From an uncultured Gammaproteobacteria bacterium (GTDB lineage: Bacteria; Pseudomonadota; Gammaproteobacteria; Berkiellales; Berkiellaceae), in assembly GCA_902826485.1 (NCBI GenBank), contig CADEEZ010000010.1:1-64000 (forward strand): a stretch of DNA of 64,000 nt, read 5' to 3'. This document shows positions 53,789-62,465 of this stretch, piece after piece (the first letter of the stretch is position 1; each line of letters begins with the position of its first letter). The position numbers and the translations under genes are program-made. The notes beneath the pieces were generated by a model. That model searched no databases and was not told where the DNA came from. It saw only the letters and a list, made by a program, of their open reading frames with translations.

Positions 53789-56700
53789 CTATTTATTATT
53801 CATATTTCTTTTTTCTTTGGGTGCTTGTAATTCCAAATTAATGGGTTGTTTATCAAAAGATTTTAATTCAATTAACGCTCCAGAGGATAGCTGTTTATTT
53901 TTTATTCTTGATTGCGCTTCTTCTTTAACTATTTGGGTAAATTCGTTTTGATCTTTAGGTGACATATTTTGAGAAATAGTAATAATTAATTTTTTATCTT
54001 TAGTTTGCTGATTTTCAAAATGCGCATTAAAAGCCGTTTCAACTATAAATTTTAAATATTTATCTCTATTTTTTGAAGCAAGCACTTGGCTGGAACTCGA
54101 ACTTGCTCCATAAACAATACCACTTTTGTCTTCCATGATAGTAGCCAAACATGAAAAATTATGCTTATTATCTTTATTACGCGGTCTGATTTCATATTGA
54201 TTTGGTTGATTTGCATTATGACCAATACCCACATTTGGTAAATTCACAATGTTATTTACATTATGATCTTGAATGGAAAAAACTTTTTTTGATTGTTCTG
54301 CATCTTGTTGTGTAGATATCTTCGAAAACATAAGAAGGGGCGCGTGCGTTTTAGGTCTTGTAGGGGGCTCGACCGCTGAAAATTCACTGGTCACAAAACT
54401 TTTAGTGATGCTTACTTGCGTGTTCAGATCAGTATTTTGTCTTGAGCCATTATAATCTGAATTATGAAGGCGAACATTGTTAATGTTGCCATTTGGCTCT
54501 TCATATTGCCAATGCAACCCACTGTTATACACTTTCATGGTCATGGGAAAGTTGCCTTCCGCATTTTTTATTTCTTTGTCTGAACCTGACATATAAATTT
54601 CTGCTTTAATATTTAAATCATTACATAAGTTCTGGAGTTGATCAGCAGAAACCATAACTTGATTCTCAAGATTTGAAACATATTTAATGTAACTATCGAA
54701 CCCCCCATTTGGCTGTTGCTTCCAATATTTATCCAAATCCCTTTTACATTCATCTAATACTTGATTTTTTCTTGCAAACATCACCTCCTTGTGAATGTTT
54801 TCAGGTGTTAAACTCGCCTTATTTCTTATGTTTAAATCTGAACTTTTTTGTTTTGATATCAGTTTATTTTCTGCATTTTGACGTTCTTCGGGCTGAATAG
54901 GATTATTTTGGAGATCATTGATGAATTCAATACTTGCTTTATATCCTTCTTTTAGCTGATTAAAAAAAGTTATATTAGAATCTATAAGTGGGCCTACTAC
55001 GTTCCTATCCGAATAAAATGTGGGATCTAAATGGGTCGACATCGCGGCGGACAATTCTGATTGGATAGATATCTCAATATTTTTAGCCATTACTTTGCCA
55101 AGATGTACTCTGAGCACTGGCGCCATCACAAATTCTCTGTCTTGGGGAGAATCTAAATTACCCAATATTTGCTTAACATCATTCCAATTTGGCGTGACTG
55201 GCAATTGGTAATATTCTTGAAAAGTAACCAATAATTTTTGGTATTCAGCATATTTACCTGGATCAGATTTTACTAAACTTTGTAGTTCATTACTTTCTAA
55301 TTTACTGTATAAAAAATGTGTTAAACAATTTAACCCGCAATTGTTGCACCATCCCGAAGTTTGGCAAAGCAACTCTGCATTTATGCCCGGTTGCATAGGT
55401 TCTGGGGTTGAGCGTCGTATTGGCGTTGGCGTTTCTTGTATCTGTTGCACTTTTGGCGCTACCACTATTTTTTCAAAGCCAAACTCAGTACAGCTTCTAC
55501 TTATTAATTTTTGTTTAATCTCCTCTTTATTTTCAACAGAATCAGCGTTAAGCAAAATAGAACGATTTTTTTCATCGAAGGTTATCGATACATTAACGGC
55601 TTCACAGGCAACCTTAATTTTCTTAAAATCTGCTTCAGAATGAAAATATATTGTCTTTCCGTCTAATAAATTGGAAACCACTGCGCTAATTATTCTTTGT
55701 TTTTCTACATTATTCTGTGCTCTCTTTTCAATATCCCGAACGGCAAAATTTCCCGTGCTTTGGGGGGTTTGGGGGGTTTGGGGGGTGTTATTTGCTGAAG
55801 AGGATATCTCTTGTTTTTTCTGTTGTGAAATAGCATTATGAATCGTCTGTAATTCTTTCTGTTTTTCGTCACATAATTTATACAAGCCGGATTCAAATGC
55901 ATTATTATTAATCTCTCTTTTTATTTCACCTAGTTTTATGATAATTTCATTTATCTTAGTGATATCTGACTTATCCGGTTTTTTCATCTCAGCGGCAATG
56001 AAATGAGATAATTCCTTAATTTGATCTTTTCTTTGTCCGTCATTACTTCTTAAAAGCTTACCTGCATTCTTGAAGTTATCTAACATAAAAAAAGTAACGG
56101 GATTTTTTGCACTGGATAACCGATGTTCTTTATATTTTTGTTGTAACGCTTCCTCAGTATTGGCTTTAACCCAACTATCAAGCAAAGGTGATTTCTGGGG
56201 CGCATTGCTTGGGGTATTAACCGCGTTCACTTCTGTTCTATTACGTACCCGAGGGATTGCGTTATTCTGTTGTTCTTGATTCCCTACACGTGTTCTACTT
56301 CCGGATTCAATATTTGTCGGTCTACCTTCTTGTCTCGTTTGAGGCTGTTCAGCTTCTTGCCGCTTACTTTTGTATTCTTCGCTTTTAAGTTCTCTAAAAG
56401 ATTTTATTTGTGTGGGCTCTTGTATTTGTACGGAGGGAGTTTCTGCCAAATTAGCAGATATTTTTTGCGTCGCAAATTTTGCTTGTAATGCTTTAGTTAA
56501 ATCTTCTGCCATAAAATTCTTAATTGGTTTGATTTTTATGATGCCATCTTTAACTTTCCAATTATTATTAGAATTGCCAGACTTGTGATTTTTCATTTTA
56601 ACATTATCGTGCCCCATTATTTCTTGACAAGCTTCAAAAACTTTTCCAATATCTAGGCCTTCGTTATACTGGAAACTAATTTTACCGCCTTTTGTGCTTA

Positions 56701-57901
56701 TGTTAGAAATTTTATTAACAAGGGCACTGATTGCTGCTTGCTGTTCTTCGGCTGAAGGCCCCTCTACTGAACTGCTAGGTGACATAGACTGTGTTTGATT
56801 TATTGACGAAATCTTTTTTTCAGATTCTTTTTTTTGGTTTTTAAATTTAGCATCCTGTTTTAACATAGAGACAAAATCTTCTTTTCGTTCATTATTTTCT
56901 TTTACAATGCTATCTTCTTTATTTGCATTCCTACTGACTACCCAGTCATCTATTGCGACAATCACTGCCTCTTTTTCTATTTGGGATAATTTTTTCATTA
57001 AATCAACTAAACTCTGATATGTTCTATTTTTTTCATTGGGCATCTCTCTCTTATCATTATCCATTATACTTTTCAAAAGCATGCCAATTTTAGATTTTGC
57101 TTGATCAACGCCTGATGGTTCATCAGGGGCAGTAAAAGCAGGTTTTTGTGTTTGAGGCGATGCTATGTTTAGCGCTAAAGGTTTTTGCTGAATGTTGTCA
57201 TAAATTTCTTCTAATAATAGTTTAACATCAGTGCCTTTATCATAAGATTGCGTTGTGTTATTCACAAATTTTTCTTTGGTCATTTTTGTTTTAATCTCAG
57301 GGTTATGCAAATCTGTTGCTAACATAATCGTTGCAAAAGCGGTTATATAGGCCTCACCCTCATTAGAAAATTGATTTTTATTTTTTTCGTGATACCCTTT
57401 GGCAAACACTTCCATTAACCGATCGATTTTTTGTGCTTCCCCAGGCAGCTTAAATTTATCTAAAAAAGATCGCAATGCAATGGCAAAAGGCACATCACTA
57501 TTTACACTTAATTTTGCATATTCGGTTAACACAGCTTGAATATAAGCATCGGGCTTTTTGGTATCAGGATTTACCTCGCCCAAAAACTCGCCTATTTTTT
57601 CTAAGTCGCCTGCTTTACCATCGAAAATGTTTTGAGCAACTTGCTGGGGAGAAAAAGATTCTGCTGGGTTTTTGGTTTTATCTAATAATAAAAAAGCGTA
57701 ATTATTTTCTTTAAGAAATTTTTCGTGCGCGGCAACTACCGGTATTTCTTGGCTTACAATTCTATTATTTCCAATAGAAAAAATAGGTTTTGTTTCTATC
57801 TCTATAATGTACTGGGGCTGTTCTTGATTTTTTGTTAAATTAGCAGTTGTCCATTCCCCTCCAGATTTTGGGCTCCTACCGTCGCTTTTATTGTCAGCCA
57901 T
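53789..57901 (-). CDS. Sec7 ArfGEF protein with OTU-like cysteine protease region
   Basis: This 1370-aa protein has three recognisable parts. Residues ~50-250 form a Sec7 domain: ALRSFLDKFKLPGEAQKIDR with catalytic Glu155, then AYITAFATIMLATDLHNPEI and MTKEKFVNNTTQSYDKGTDV. Sec7 activates Arf GTPases, as in RalF. Residues ~845-1140 look OTU-like: GWCNNCGLNCLTHFL (possible Cys nucleophile), ADQLQNLCNDLNIKAEIY and NSGLHWQYEEPNG (possible His). The last ~125 aa match the C-terminus of the 3534-aa protein. Two copies of the shared ~75-aa module lie near residues 395-485 and 730-805. Start is the ATG at 57901 after GGGGG; the GTG at 57904 is less likely. The Sec7 call is firm, the protease call tentative; translocation inferred. 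Confidence 0.88.
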   Translation of the reverse strand: MADNKSDGRSPKSGGEWTTANLTKNQEQPQYIIEIETKPIFSIGNNRIVSQEIPVVAAHEKFLKENNYAFLLLDKTKNPAESFSPQQVAQNIFDGKAGDLEKIGEFLGEVNPDTKKPDAYIQAVLTEYAKLSVNSDVPFAIALRSFLDKFKLPGEAQKIDRLMEVFAKGYHEKNKNQFSNEGEAYITAFATIMLATDLHNPEIKTKMTKEKFVNNTTQSYDKGTDVKLLLEEIYDNIQQKPLALNIASPQTQKPAFTAPDEPSGVDQAKSKIGMLLKSIMDNDKREMPNEKNRTYQSLVDLMKKLSQIEKEAVIVAIDDWVVSRNANKEDSIVKENNERKEDFVSMLKQDAKFKNQKKESEKKISSINQTQSMSPSSSVEGPSAEEQQAAISALVNKISNISTKGGKISFQYNEGLDIGKVFEACQEIMGHDNVKMKNHKSGNSNNNWKVKDGIIKIKPIKNFMAEDLTKALQAKFATQKISANLAETPSVQIQEPTQIKSFRELKSEEYKSKRQEAEQPQTRQEGRPTNIESGSRTRVGNQEQQNNAIPRVRNRTEVNAVNTPSNAPQKSPLLDSWVKANTEEALQQKYKEHRLSSAKNPVTFFMLDNFKNAGKLLRSNDGQRKDQIKELSHFIAAEMKKPDKSDITKINEIIIKLGEIKREINNNAFESGLYKLCDEKQKELQTIHNAISQQKKQEISSSANNTPQTPQTPQSTGNFAVRDIEKRAQNNVEKQRIISAVVSNLLDGKTIYFHSEADFKKIKVACEAVNVSITFDEKNRSILLNADSVENKEEIKQKLISRSCTEFGFEKIVVAPKVQQIQETPTPIRRSTPEPMQPGINAELLCQTSGWCNNCGLNCLTHFLYSKLESNELQSLVKSDPGKYAEYQKLLVTFQEYYQLPVTPNWNDVKQILGNLDSPQDREFVMAPVLRVHLGKVMAKNIEISIQSELSAAMSTHLDPTFYSDRNVVGPLIDSNITFFNQLKEGYKASIEFINDLQNNPIQPEERQNAENKLISKQKSSDLNIRNKASLTPENIHKEVMFARKNQVLDECKRDLDKYWKQQPNGGFDSYIKYVSNLENQVMVSADQLQNLCNDLNIKAEIYMSGSDKEIKNAEGNFPMTMKVYNSGLHWQYEEPNGNINNVRLHNSDYNGSRQNTDLNTQVSITKSFVTSEFSAVEPPTRPKTHAPLLMFSKISTQQDAEQSKKVFSIQDHNVNNIVNLPNVGIGHNANQPNQYEIRPRNKDNKHNFSCLATIMEDKSGIVYGASSSSSQVLASKNRDKYLKFIVETAFNAHFENQQTKDKKLIITISQNMSPKDQNEFTQIVKEEAQSRIKNKQLSSGALIELKSFDKQPINLELQAPKEKRNMNNK

Positions 57902-57942
57902 CACTGCCCCCTTGCTAAAAACCCGGTTATTGACCTAGGCAA

Positions 57943-57960
57943 GGGGTGTTTAGTAATATG
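57943..57960 (-). promoter_or_regulatory. Conserved 5' leader element of the Sec7 gene
   Basis: On the minus strand CATATTACTAAACACCCC matches 15 of 18 bases of 53625-53642 at the same distance from the start codon. Confidence 0.4.
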
Positions 57961-58009
57961 ACGCCCTAATGCCAACTGTGTATTTATCTTTGCGTATGTA
58001 ATTCAGTTG

Positions 58010-58038
58010 TTCGACATTTTTCATATTTATAAGGTTCC
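58010..58038 (-). promoter_or_regulatory. ECF/sigma-E-like promoter of the Sec7 gene
   Basis: On the minus strand GGAACCT, 17 nt, TCGAA, identical boxes and spacing to 53681-53709. It lies ~110 nt before the start and ~45 bp from the divergent rpmB promoter. Confidence 0.6.
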
Positions 58039-58081
58039 ACCAAGTTCAACCCACTCTTGGCTGCCCGTGCAGGGGTAATAT

Positions 58082-58110
58082 TTGCCACGAGGGCTAGAAT
58101 TTGGTATATA
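58082..58110 (+). promoter_or_regulatory. Sigma-70 promoter for rpmB-rpmG
   Basis: TTGCCA (58082-58087), 17 nt, TATATA (58105-58110), 37 nt upstream of rpmB. Both boxes are near consensus, as expected for ribosomal protein genes. Confidence 0.6.
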
Positions 58111-58146
58111 GTCACCCTTCCCTGACGAGTTGAGGATTTAAATACC

Positions 58147-58383
58147 ATGGGTAGAGAATGCATGGTGACCTGTAAAGGCACTATAAGCGGTAATAACGTG
58201 TCTCACTCCAACCGTAAAGTTAAGCGAGTTTTCAAAATTAACTTACGTTGGAAGCGTTTTTGGCTAGAGACCGAAAAAAGATTTGTGCGTATACGCGTTT
58301 CTAGCAACGGTATGCGTTGTATTGATAAACACGGGATTGAACAAGTGGTTGCTGAGCTGCGTGCAGCCGGCGAACGCGTTTAA
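58147..58383 (+). CDS. rpmB: 50S ribosomal protein L28
   Basis: The 78-aa protein has [20 protein letters not shown] and VKRVFKINL with the C-terminal [21 protein letters not shown], the L28 pattern. Standard length. It is followed 26 bases later by rpmG. The pair stands alone between two host-factor-like genes on the opposite strand. Confidence 0.96.
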   Translation: MGRECMVTCKGTISGNNVSHSNRKVKRVFKINLRWKRFWLETEKRFVRIRVSSNGMRCIDKHGIEQVVAELRAAGERV

Positions 58384-58409
58384 TCGATAAGAGTAAGGGT
58401 TGAGACCAA

Positions 58410-58577
58410 ATGGCTAAAGCAAACACCATCAAAGTGATTATGCGCTCTACTGAGTCGCCTTATTTCTTTACTACAACAAAGAATAAAGCAAACAAAGAAA
58501 AGCTCGTACAAAAAAGCTACGATCCTACTCAGGGCGTACGTAAACATGTGGACTTTAAAGAAGAAAAAATGAAGTAG
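58410..58577 (+). CDS. rpmG: 50S ribosomal protein L33
   Basis: The 55-aa frame starts at ATG 58410 and ends at TAG 58575-58577. It reads MAKANTIKVIMRSTESPYFF, then TTTKNKANKEKL and KSYDPTQGVRKHVDFKEEK, the L33 signature. It lacks the CxxC pairs, so it is the zinc-independent form. It forms the usual operon with rpmB. Confidence 0.95.
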   Translation: MAKANTIKVIMRSTESPYFFTTTKNKANKEKLVQKSYDPTQGVRKHVDFKEEKMK

Positions 58578-58623
58578 ACTTACTTTACTTTTGTTTTTAG
58601 TTTCTACTGTTTTTATGCCCTGC

Positions 58624-58708
58624 TAACATCCCCCCGCTCGCAAGGCGCTCGCGACCCCCTATCAAAGGGGGTTATAAGAGGCGGTTCTTTTTCGGGAGGG
58701 GGATGTTA
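58624..58708. repeat. Palindromic element after rpmG
   Basis: TAACATCCCCC (58624-58634) is inverted at 58698-58708 (GGGGGATGTTA), with an internal hairpin ACCCCCTATCAAAGGGGGT. It may act as a bidirectional transcription stop between convergent genes. A fragment of similar style lies at 36978-37027. Confidence 0.55.
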
Positions 58709-58722
58709 TATCCCCAAAACCA

Positions 58723-61008
58723 TTATCCCCCACCGATAGGCTTATTAGGCTTCCTTGCTTTTCCAATTACAGGTCCTTCTTCATTCCTGCTCTGCTTAAA
58801 AGGGTCTGGTTTGCCTATGCTTGATTTATGCCGTGGCATAAATTCAGTTACCGCCTTCTCGCCTATCGGATCCTTAGGCACATCCACCCTGGATAGCTTA
58901 TTCGTTTTATCATTCTCTATTTCTCGCTCTAGCGCTCGACGTCTTTCGCTAATCTCTTCTAATGGTGTATCCGGTGTGATAGGGTTTGGTTCATCTTTAT
59001 TAAATTCCTCTAATAACAATTTGTATTCTTTTTCAATTTTTTCAATTTCCCTATCAATATCATCTTCTAATACATGCTTATCTCTGCTTAGTTCTGGTAC
59101 TTCTTTTTCAGACTTAACGATTAGCATCTGAATTTCTTTTCCTTTCGCTTCTATCTCAGCAAGCAAATCTTCTATCTCTTGCGCTTTAAGTAGTTTGTCT
59201 TTGGATTCTTCATATTCAGCATTTAGGCTATCGATCTCTTGTTGTATGTGTGTTGGCAATGCATGATCAGCGCCTTCTTGTACGCTAGGCTTTGAACGAT
59301 TTTCTGGTTCTGTAAGCTTAACAATTTGCGATTCAATTGATTTCACTCTGTCTCTACTGTCGCTACTCCTCAACATCAAGTCTTCAAAAATGGTATTTGA
59401 TACATCATCATTTCTTTTCATCGCTTCGCTCGCAAGCGCTCCCACGCTATCAAGGTGTTTATTGATATATCCACCCAGGCTCCTCAATTCGGTTTCTGAT
59501 GCACTAGGTGATTTCATCATCGCTTCATATTGCGACGTTAAAGCATCATCTAATTGCGTAAATTGAGTTACTTTTTCTAAAAAAGAGAGTTCTTTCTTAT
59601 TGTCTCTCAACACAAAGTTAGTGCCTTCTTTTTTGTCGGCCTTTTTATCCTCTTTGATTTTATTTTCTACTTGCAAAACATTGATGCGCTCTTGGGCATT
59701 GGGTATTTTTTGCTGTGCCACCTGGGTATGAATTTTCACTCCGCTCGTAAAAGCATCGCCCTGTTTTTTAAAAGCCGATTGACGTGATTTTGCCCTAAAA
59801 TTAAAAAAGCCATACGATTTTTTCTGGTACTTATCCACCGCTTTTTTAAAGGCTGGGGTGGTTTCCACTTCAAAACCCAAGGCTTTTAACTCGTTAGCGG
59901 TTTTTACAGCGCGTCTTACTTGAGCAGAATTTTTTAACAAGCTTTTAGGTAAATCGATGACCACGGGTTTGGGTTTTGCCCCAGTAGTTTCAGGGCTTAA
60001 AGCCGCTTTCCATAACTGTGACGCCTTTATCGATTCATCAAAATTTATCCTAAATCCACCAGAAATATAGCTCGAAAGCACCTGTGCCCCAACTTCACCT
60101 ATTTGCTTTTGAGAAGGGCTGCTTAAGGTTATGTTTCTTATTTTTTGGGCTTGATTTAACCCCTTCACCACGTCGCCTAAATCCACACTTTTTTGCTGTA
60201 ACAAGGTATTGATGTTTTCGCCACTAGAAATAAGCTCTTTTAATTGAGAAACAGCCACAGCAATCTGCTGATCGCTTGGTTTTTTATTTTTATCTTGTAT
60301 TATTATTTTTAGCGCTCTAATCCTTTTTTCTAATTGAGCAGCATTAACTATAGTATTCGATTTTTCAGCAGATTCTTCTGCGGTTTCTAATGACATCAAC
60401 AGAATGTCGGGCTGGATTGTGCCTACCAAATTTTCTTTCCCTAACTGTTTAATCAATTCTTCTGTCAAAATTTTATACCTGGGTAAACGTTGAAAGGCAT
60501 CTGCAGCCAGCGTGGGGAGTTTTCCCGCCCGATTTGCCTCTCTCATTTTTTGAGCAATAAAATCATTCAGAGGCAATTTAGTAGCGTCTGGATCAAAATA
60601 TTTCACTACGTCATATTTTGCAGAAAGCTCTGCCATTTTTAGAATATTATCCATATGGGGTTTAATCACCGCTTGCATTTTTTGATGCTCAACAATTTCT
60701 TGCTCGCTAGCTGATCCGTTTTCTATTTTTTTGGCGAGCTCTGTTGCTTGCTTAAAGAATTTAAGCACGGCATCTGCATTCTTGTTAAGCTCTACAGCAG
60801 CATCTAAAAATTCAAGCATGGCCACCTGATGCGCTGCCATTTCGGGGGTAGGATTCTGGTTAACCTGTTTGCGTGCGATGGCGTCTCTGATGGTCGGGGC
60901 CAAACTGGCCAAAAAGCCCATTCTATCGAGAAAAGATTTTTCTGAATAAAGGACCTCTTGTAAAACCTTTTCATATTCTTTTAATTCTGTTGGTTGTATA
61001 TCTGTCAT
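58723..61008 (-). CDS. RhoGEF (DH-domain) protein
   Basis: In this 761-aa protein residues ~10-235 read as a Dbl-homology domain: YEKVLQEVLYSEKSFLDRMG as the first helix, then LAADAFQRLPRYKILTEEL near residue 170, matching the conserved QR.PRY.LLL.EL of DH helix 8. No PH domain is evident after it. Residues ~300-400 resemble the shared ~75-aa module (VLSSYISGGFRINFDES). The C-terminal half is coiled-coil and charged, ending in a proline/glycine-rich tail. DH domains activate Rho-family GTPases, which bacteria lack, so a host-directed role is inferred. GGGGTGC precedes the ATG as in the two giant genes. Confidence 0.8.
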   Translation of the reverse strand: MTDIQPTELKEYEKVLQEVLYSEKSFLDRMGFLASLAPTIRDAIARKQVNQNPTPEMAAHQVAMLEFLDAAVELNKNADAVLKFFKQATELAKKIENGSASEQEIVEHQKMQAVIKPHMDNILKMAELSAKYDVVKYFDPDATKLPLNDFIAQKMREANRAGKLPTLAADAFQRLPRYKILTEELIKQLGKENLVGTIQPDILLMSLETAEESAEKSNTIVNAAQLEKRIRALKIIIQDKNKKPSDQQIAVAVSQLKELISSGENINTLLQQKSVDLGDVVKGLNQAQKIRNITLSSPSQKQIGEVGAQVLSSYISGGFRINFDESIKASQLWKAALSPETTGAKPKPVVIDLPKSLLKNSAQVRRAVKTANELKALGFEVETTPAFKKAVDKYQKKSYGFFNFRAKSRQSAFKKQGDAFTSGVKIHTQVAQQKIPNAQERINVLQVENKIKEDKKADKKEGTNFVLRDNKKELSFLEKVTQFTQLDDALTSQYEAMMKSPSASETELRSLGGYINKHLDSVGALASEAMKRNDDVSNTIFEDLMLRSSDSRDRVKSIESQIVKLTEPENRSKPSVQEGADHALPTHIQQEIDSLNAEYEESKDKLLKAQEIEDLLAEIEAKGKEIQMLIVKSEKEVPELSRDKHVLEDDIDREIEKIEKEYKLLLEEFNKDEPNPITPDTPLEEISERRRALEREIENDKTNKLSRVDVPKDPIGEKAVTEFMPRHKSSIGKPDPFKQSRNEEGPVIGKARKPNKPIGGG

Positions 61009-61129
61009 AAACGCACCCCTGGTTTAACACTAAAAAATGAGTTTCTAGTCAAGGGACAAGATTTATTGAGATAAATTCAGTTTATTTTAGGTTTTGATTG
61101 AAAAAATCGGGTGATTGGAGGTAGGTCGA

Positions 61130-61153
61130 AAAGGGCACACACAAGATGTGCCC
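61130..61153 (-). terminator. Rho-independent terminator of the desaturase gene
   Basis: On the minus strand GGGCACA and TGTGCCC pair in a 7-bp stem with a 7-nt loop, followed by TTTTC, 12 nt after the desaturase stop. Related sequence occurs near 16487, so it may belong to a dispersed repeat. Confidence 0.5.
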
Positions 61154-61164
61154 CTACAAGAAAG

Positions 61165-62352
61165 TTATTCGCTAAATTCTTGCTTCAACGAATAGCTTTG
61201 CAAATAAGTCGAGAAATCTTTAAGCGCCTGAATATTGGTGTTTTCAGCTTCTTTACACCAGTTATGCAAGGCCTCGATAAGCTCTTTGCTGCTGGCATGC
61301 GTTTGGCTCCAAATGTGTACCAGCTTTTCACGTAGCTCTACCACACAGTTAAGCGCGCTATGCTGATGCATCACTTGCGTTAACTGCTGTTGTTGTGTTG
61401 TATCAACTAACGCTTTATCGCGTATTAAAGCTGTTTTGGCTGCTTGCCATGCAGAAGAATCTAATGACGCTGTGCCCGCCGATTTTTGTTTGGCTTGCTG
61501 AAAAATCGGTAATAAGACCGATTGGGTATAGCGAGACAATACTTGAAAACGATTATAAAAAACCGCGGTTACCGTATCGGCATCTAAAGACTTGCCTGGA
61601 ATGATATTTTCTTGCGGCGCAACGCGCTTAACTTTGGCTAAACCCAATAACCGTAAAATAGTGATATATCCCCAGCCAATATCAAATTCCCATGGTTTCA
61701 CTGAAAATTTAGCCGAAGTAGGATAGGTGTGATGGTTGTTATGCAGCTCTTCCCCGCCAATCAATAGGCCAACGGGAGACAAATTTGTGGAGGCATCTTC
61801 GCATTCAAAATTACGATAACCCCAATGATGCCCAAGGCCGTTCACAACGCCTGCGGCAAAAAACGGAATCCAACACATTTGAACTGCCCAAATAGCAATC
61901 CCGGGCACGCCAAATAAAATGAGGTTCGCCAGAAGGGTAAGTTTTATGCCCATCTGACTTTGGGTGTAGACCTTATTTTCTAACCAATCGTTAGGGGTGC
62001 CTTTGCCGTACCTTTCGATGGTTTCTTTGTTAATGGCTTCTCTACGATAAAGTTCAGCACCTTGCCAAAGTACTTTTTTAATACCAAAAATAACAGGAGA
62101 ATGCGGATCGTCCATGGTTTCACATTTTGCATGATGCTTACGGTGAATTGCCGTCCAGGCACGGGTTGATTGACCCGTGGTTAACCATAACCACATTCTA
62201 AAGAAGTGTGACACAATAGGATGAACATCGAGCGCACGATGCGCCGAACAACGGTGTAAATAAATGGTCACCGCCAAAATAGTGATATGCGTAAACCCAA
62301 GGGTAACCGCGATATAACCCCACCAATGTAGGGGGAACAAACCATAAAACAT
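61165..62352 (-). CDS. Acyl-CoA delta-9 fatty acid desaturase
   Basis: The 395-aa membrane di-iron desaturase has the three His boxes: HRCSAHRAL, HRKHHAKCE and ELHNNHHTYP, plus HHWGYRNFE. It introduces a cis double bond into acyl chains and so affects membrane fluidity. The C-terminal ~110 residues are a helical soluble extension seen in bacterial SCD-like enzymes. CAGGAGG gives a strong ribosome site. Confidence 0.94.
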   Translation of the reverse strand: MFYGLFPLHWWGYIAVTLGFTHITILAVTIYLHRCSAHRALDVHPIVSHFFRMWLWLTTGQSTRAWTAIHRKHHAKCETMDDPHSPVIFGIKKVLWQGAELYRREAINKETIERYGKGTPNDWLENKVYTQSQMGIKLTLLANLILFGVPGIAIWAVQMCWIPFFAAGVVNGLGHHWGYRNFECEDASTNLSPVGLLIGGEELHNNHHTYPTSAKFSVKPWEFDIGWGYITILRLLGLAKVKRVAPQENIIPGKSLDADTVTAVFYNRFQVLSRYTQSVLLPIFQQAKQKSAGTASLDSSAWQAAKTALIRDKALVDTTQQQQLTQVMHQHSALNCVVELREKLVHIWSQTHASSKELIEALHNWCKEAENTNIQALKDFSTYLQSYSLKQEFSE

Positions 62353-62465
62353 AGGTGCCTCCTGTTTTATTGTTAAAATACTTTAATTTACTGACTCACT
62401 TTAAAAACCAGCCAGCCTCTTGCTTTTTCTGCTGCATATTATAGGCTGAATGGGTAAAAGAAGAT

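Noticed and set aside
58573..58617. Terminator hairpin AGTAGA/TCTACT after rpmG
   Set aside because: The stem is only 6 bp, AT-rich, with a ~24-nt loop; too weak to call.
58703..59131. 142-aa open frame on the plus strand opposite the RhoGEF gene
   Set aside because: It is antisense to a clear domain-bearing gene, Ser-rich from reversed codons, with no family match or ribosome site.
42980..61008. CaaX prenylation or other lipid motif at effector C-termini
   Set aside because: The C-termini end VRK, NNK and GGG, none with a CaaX box.
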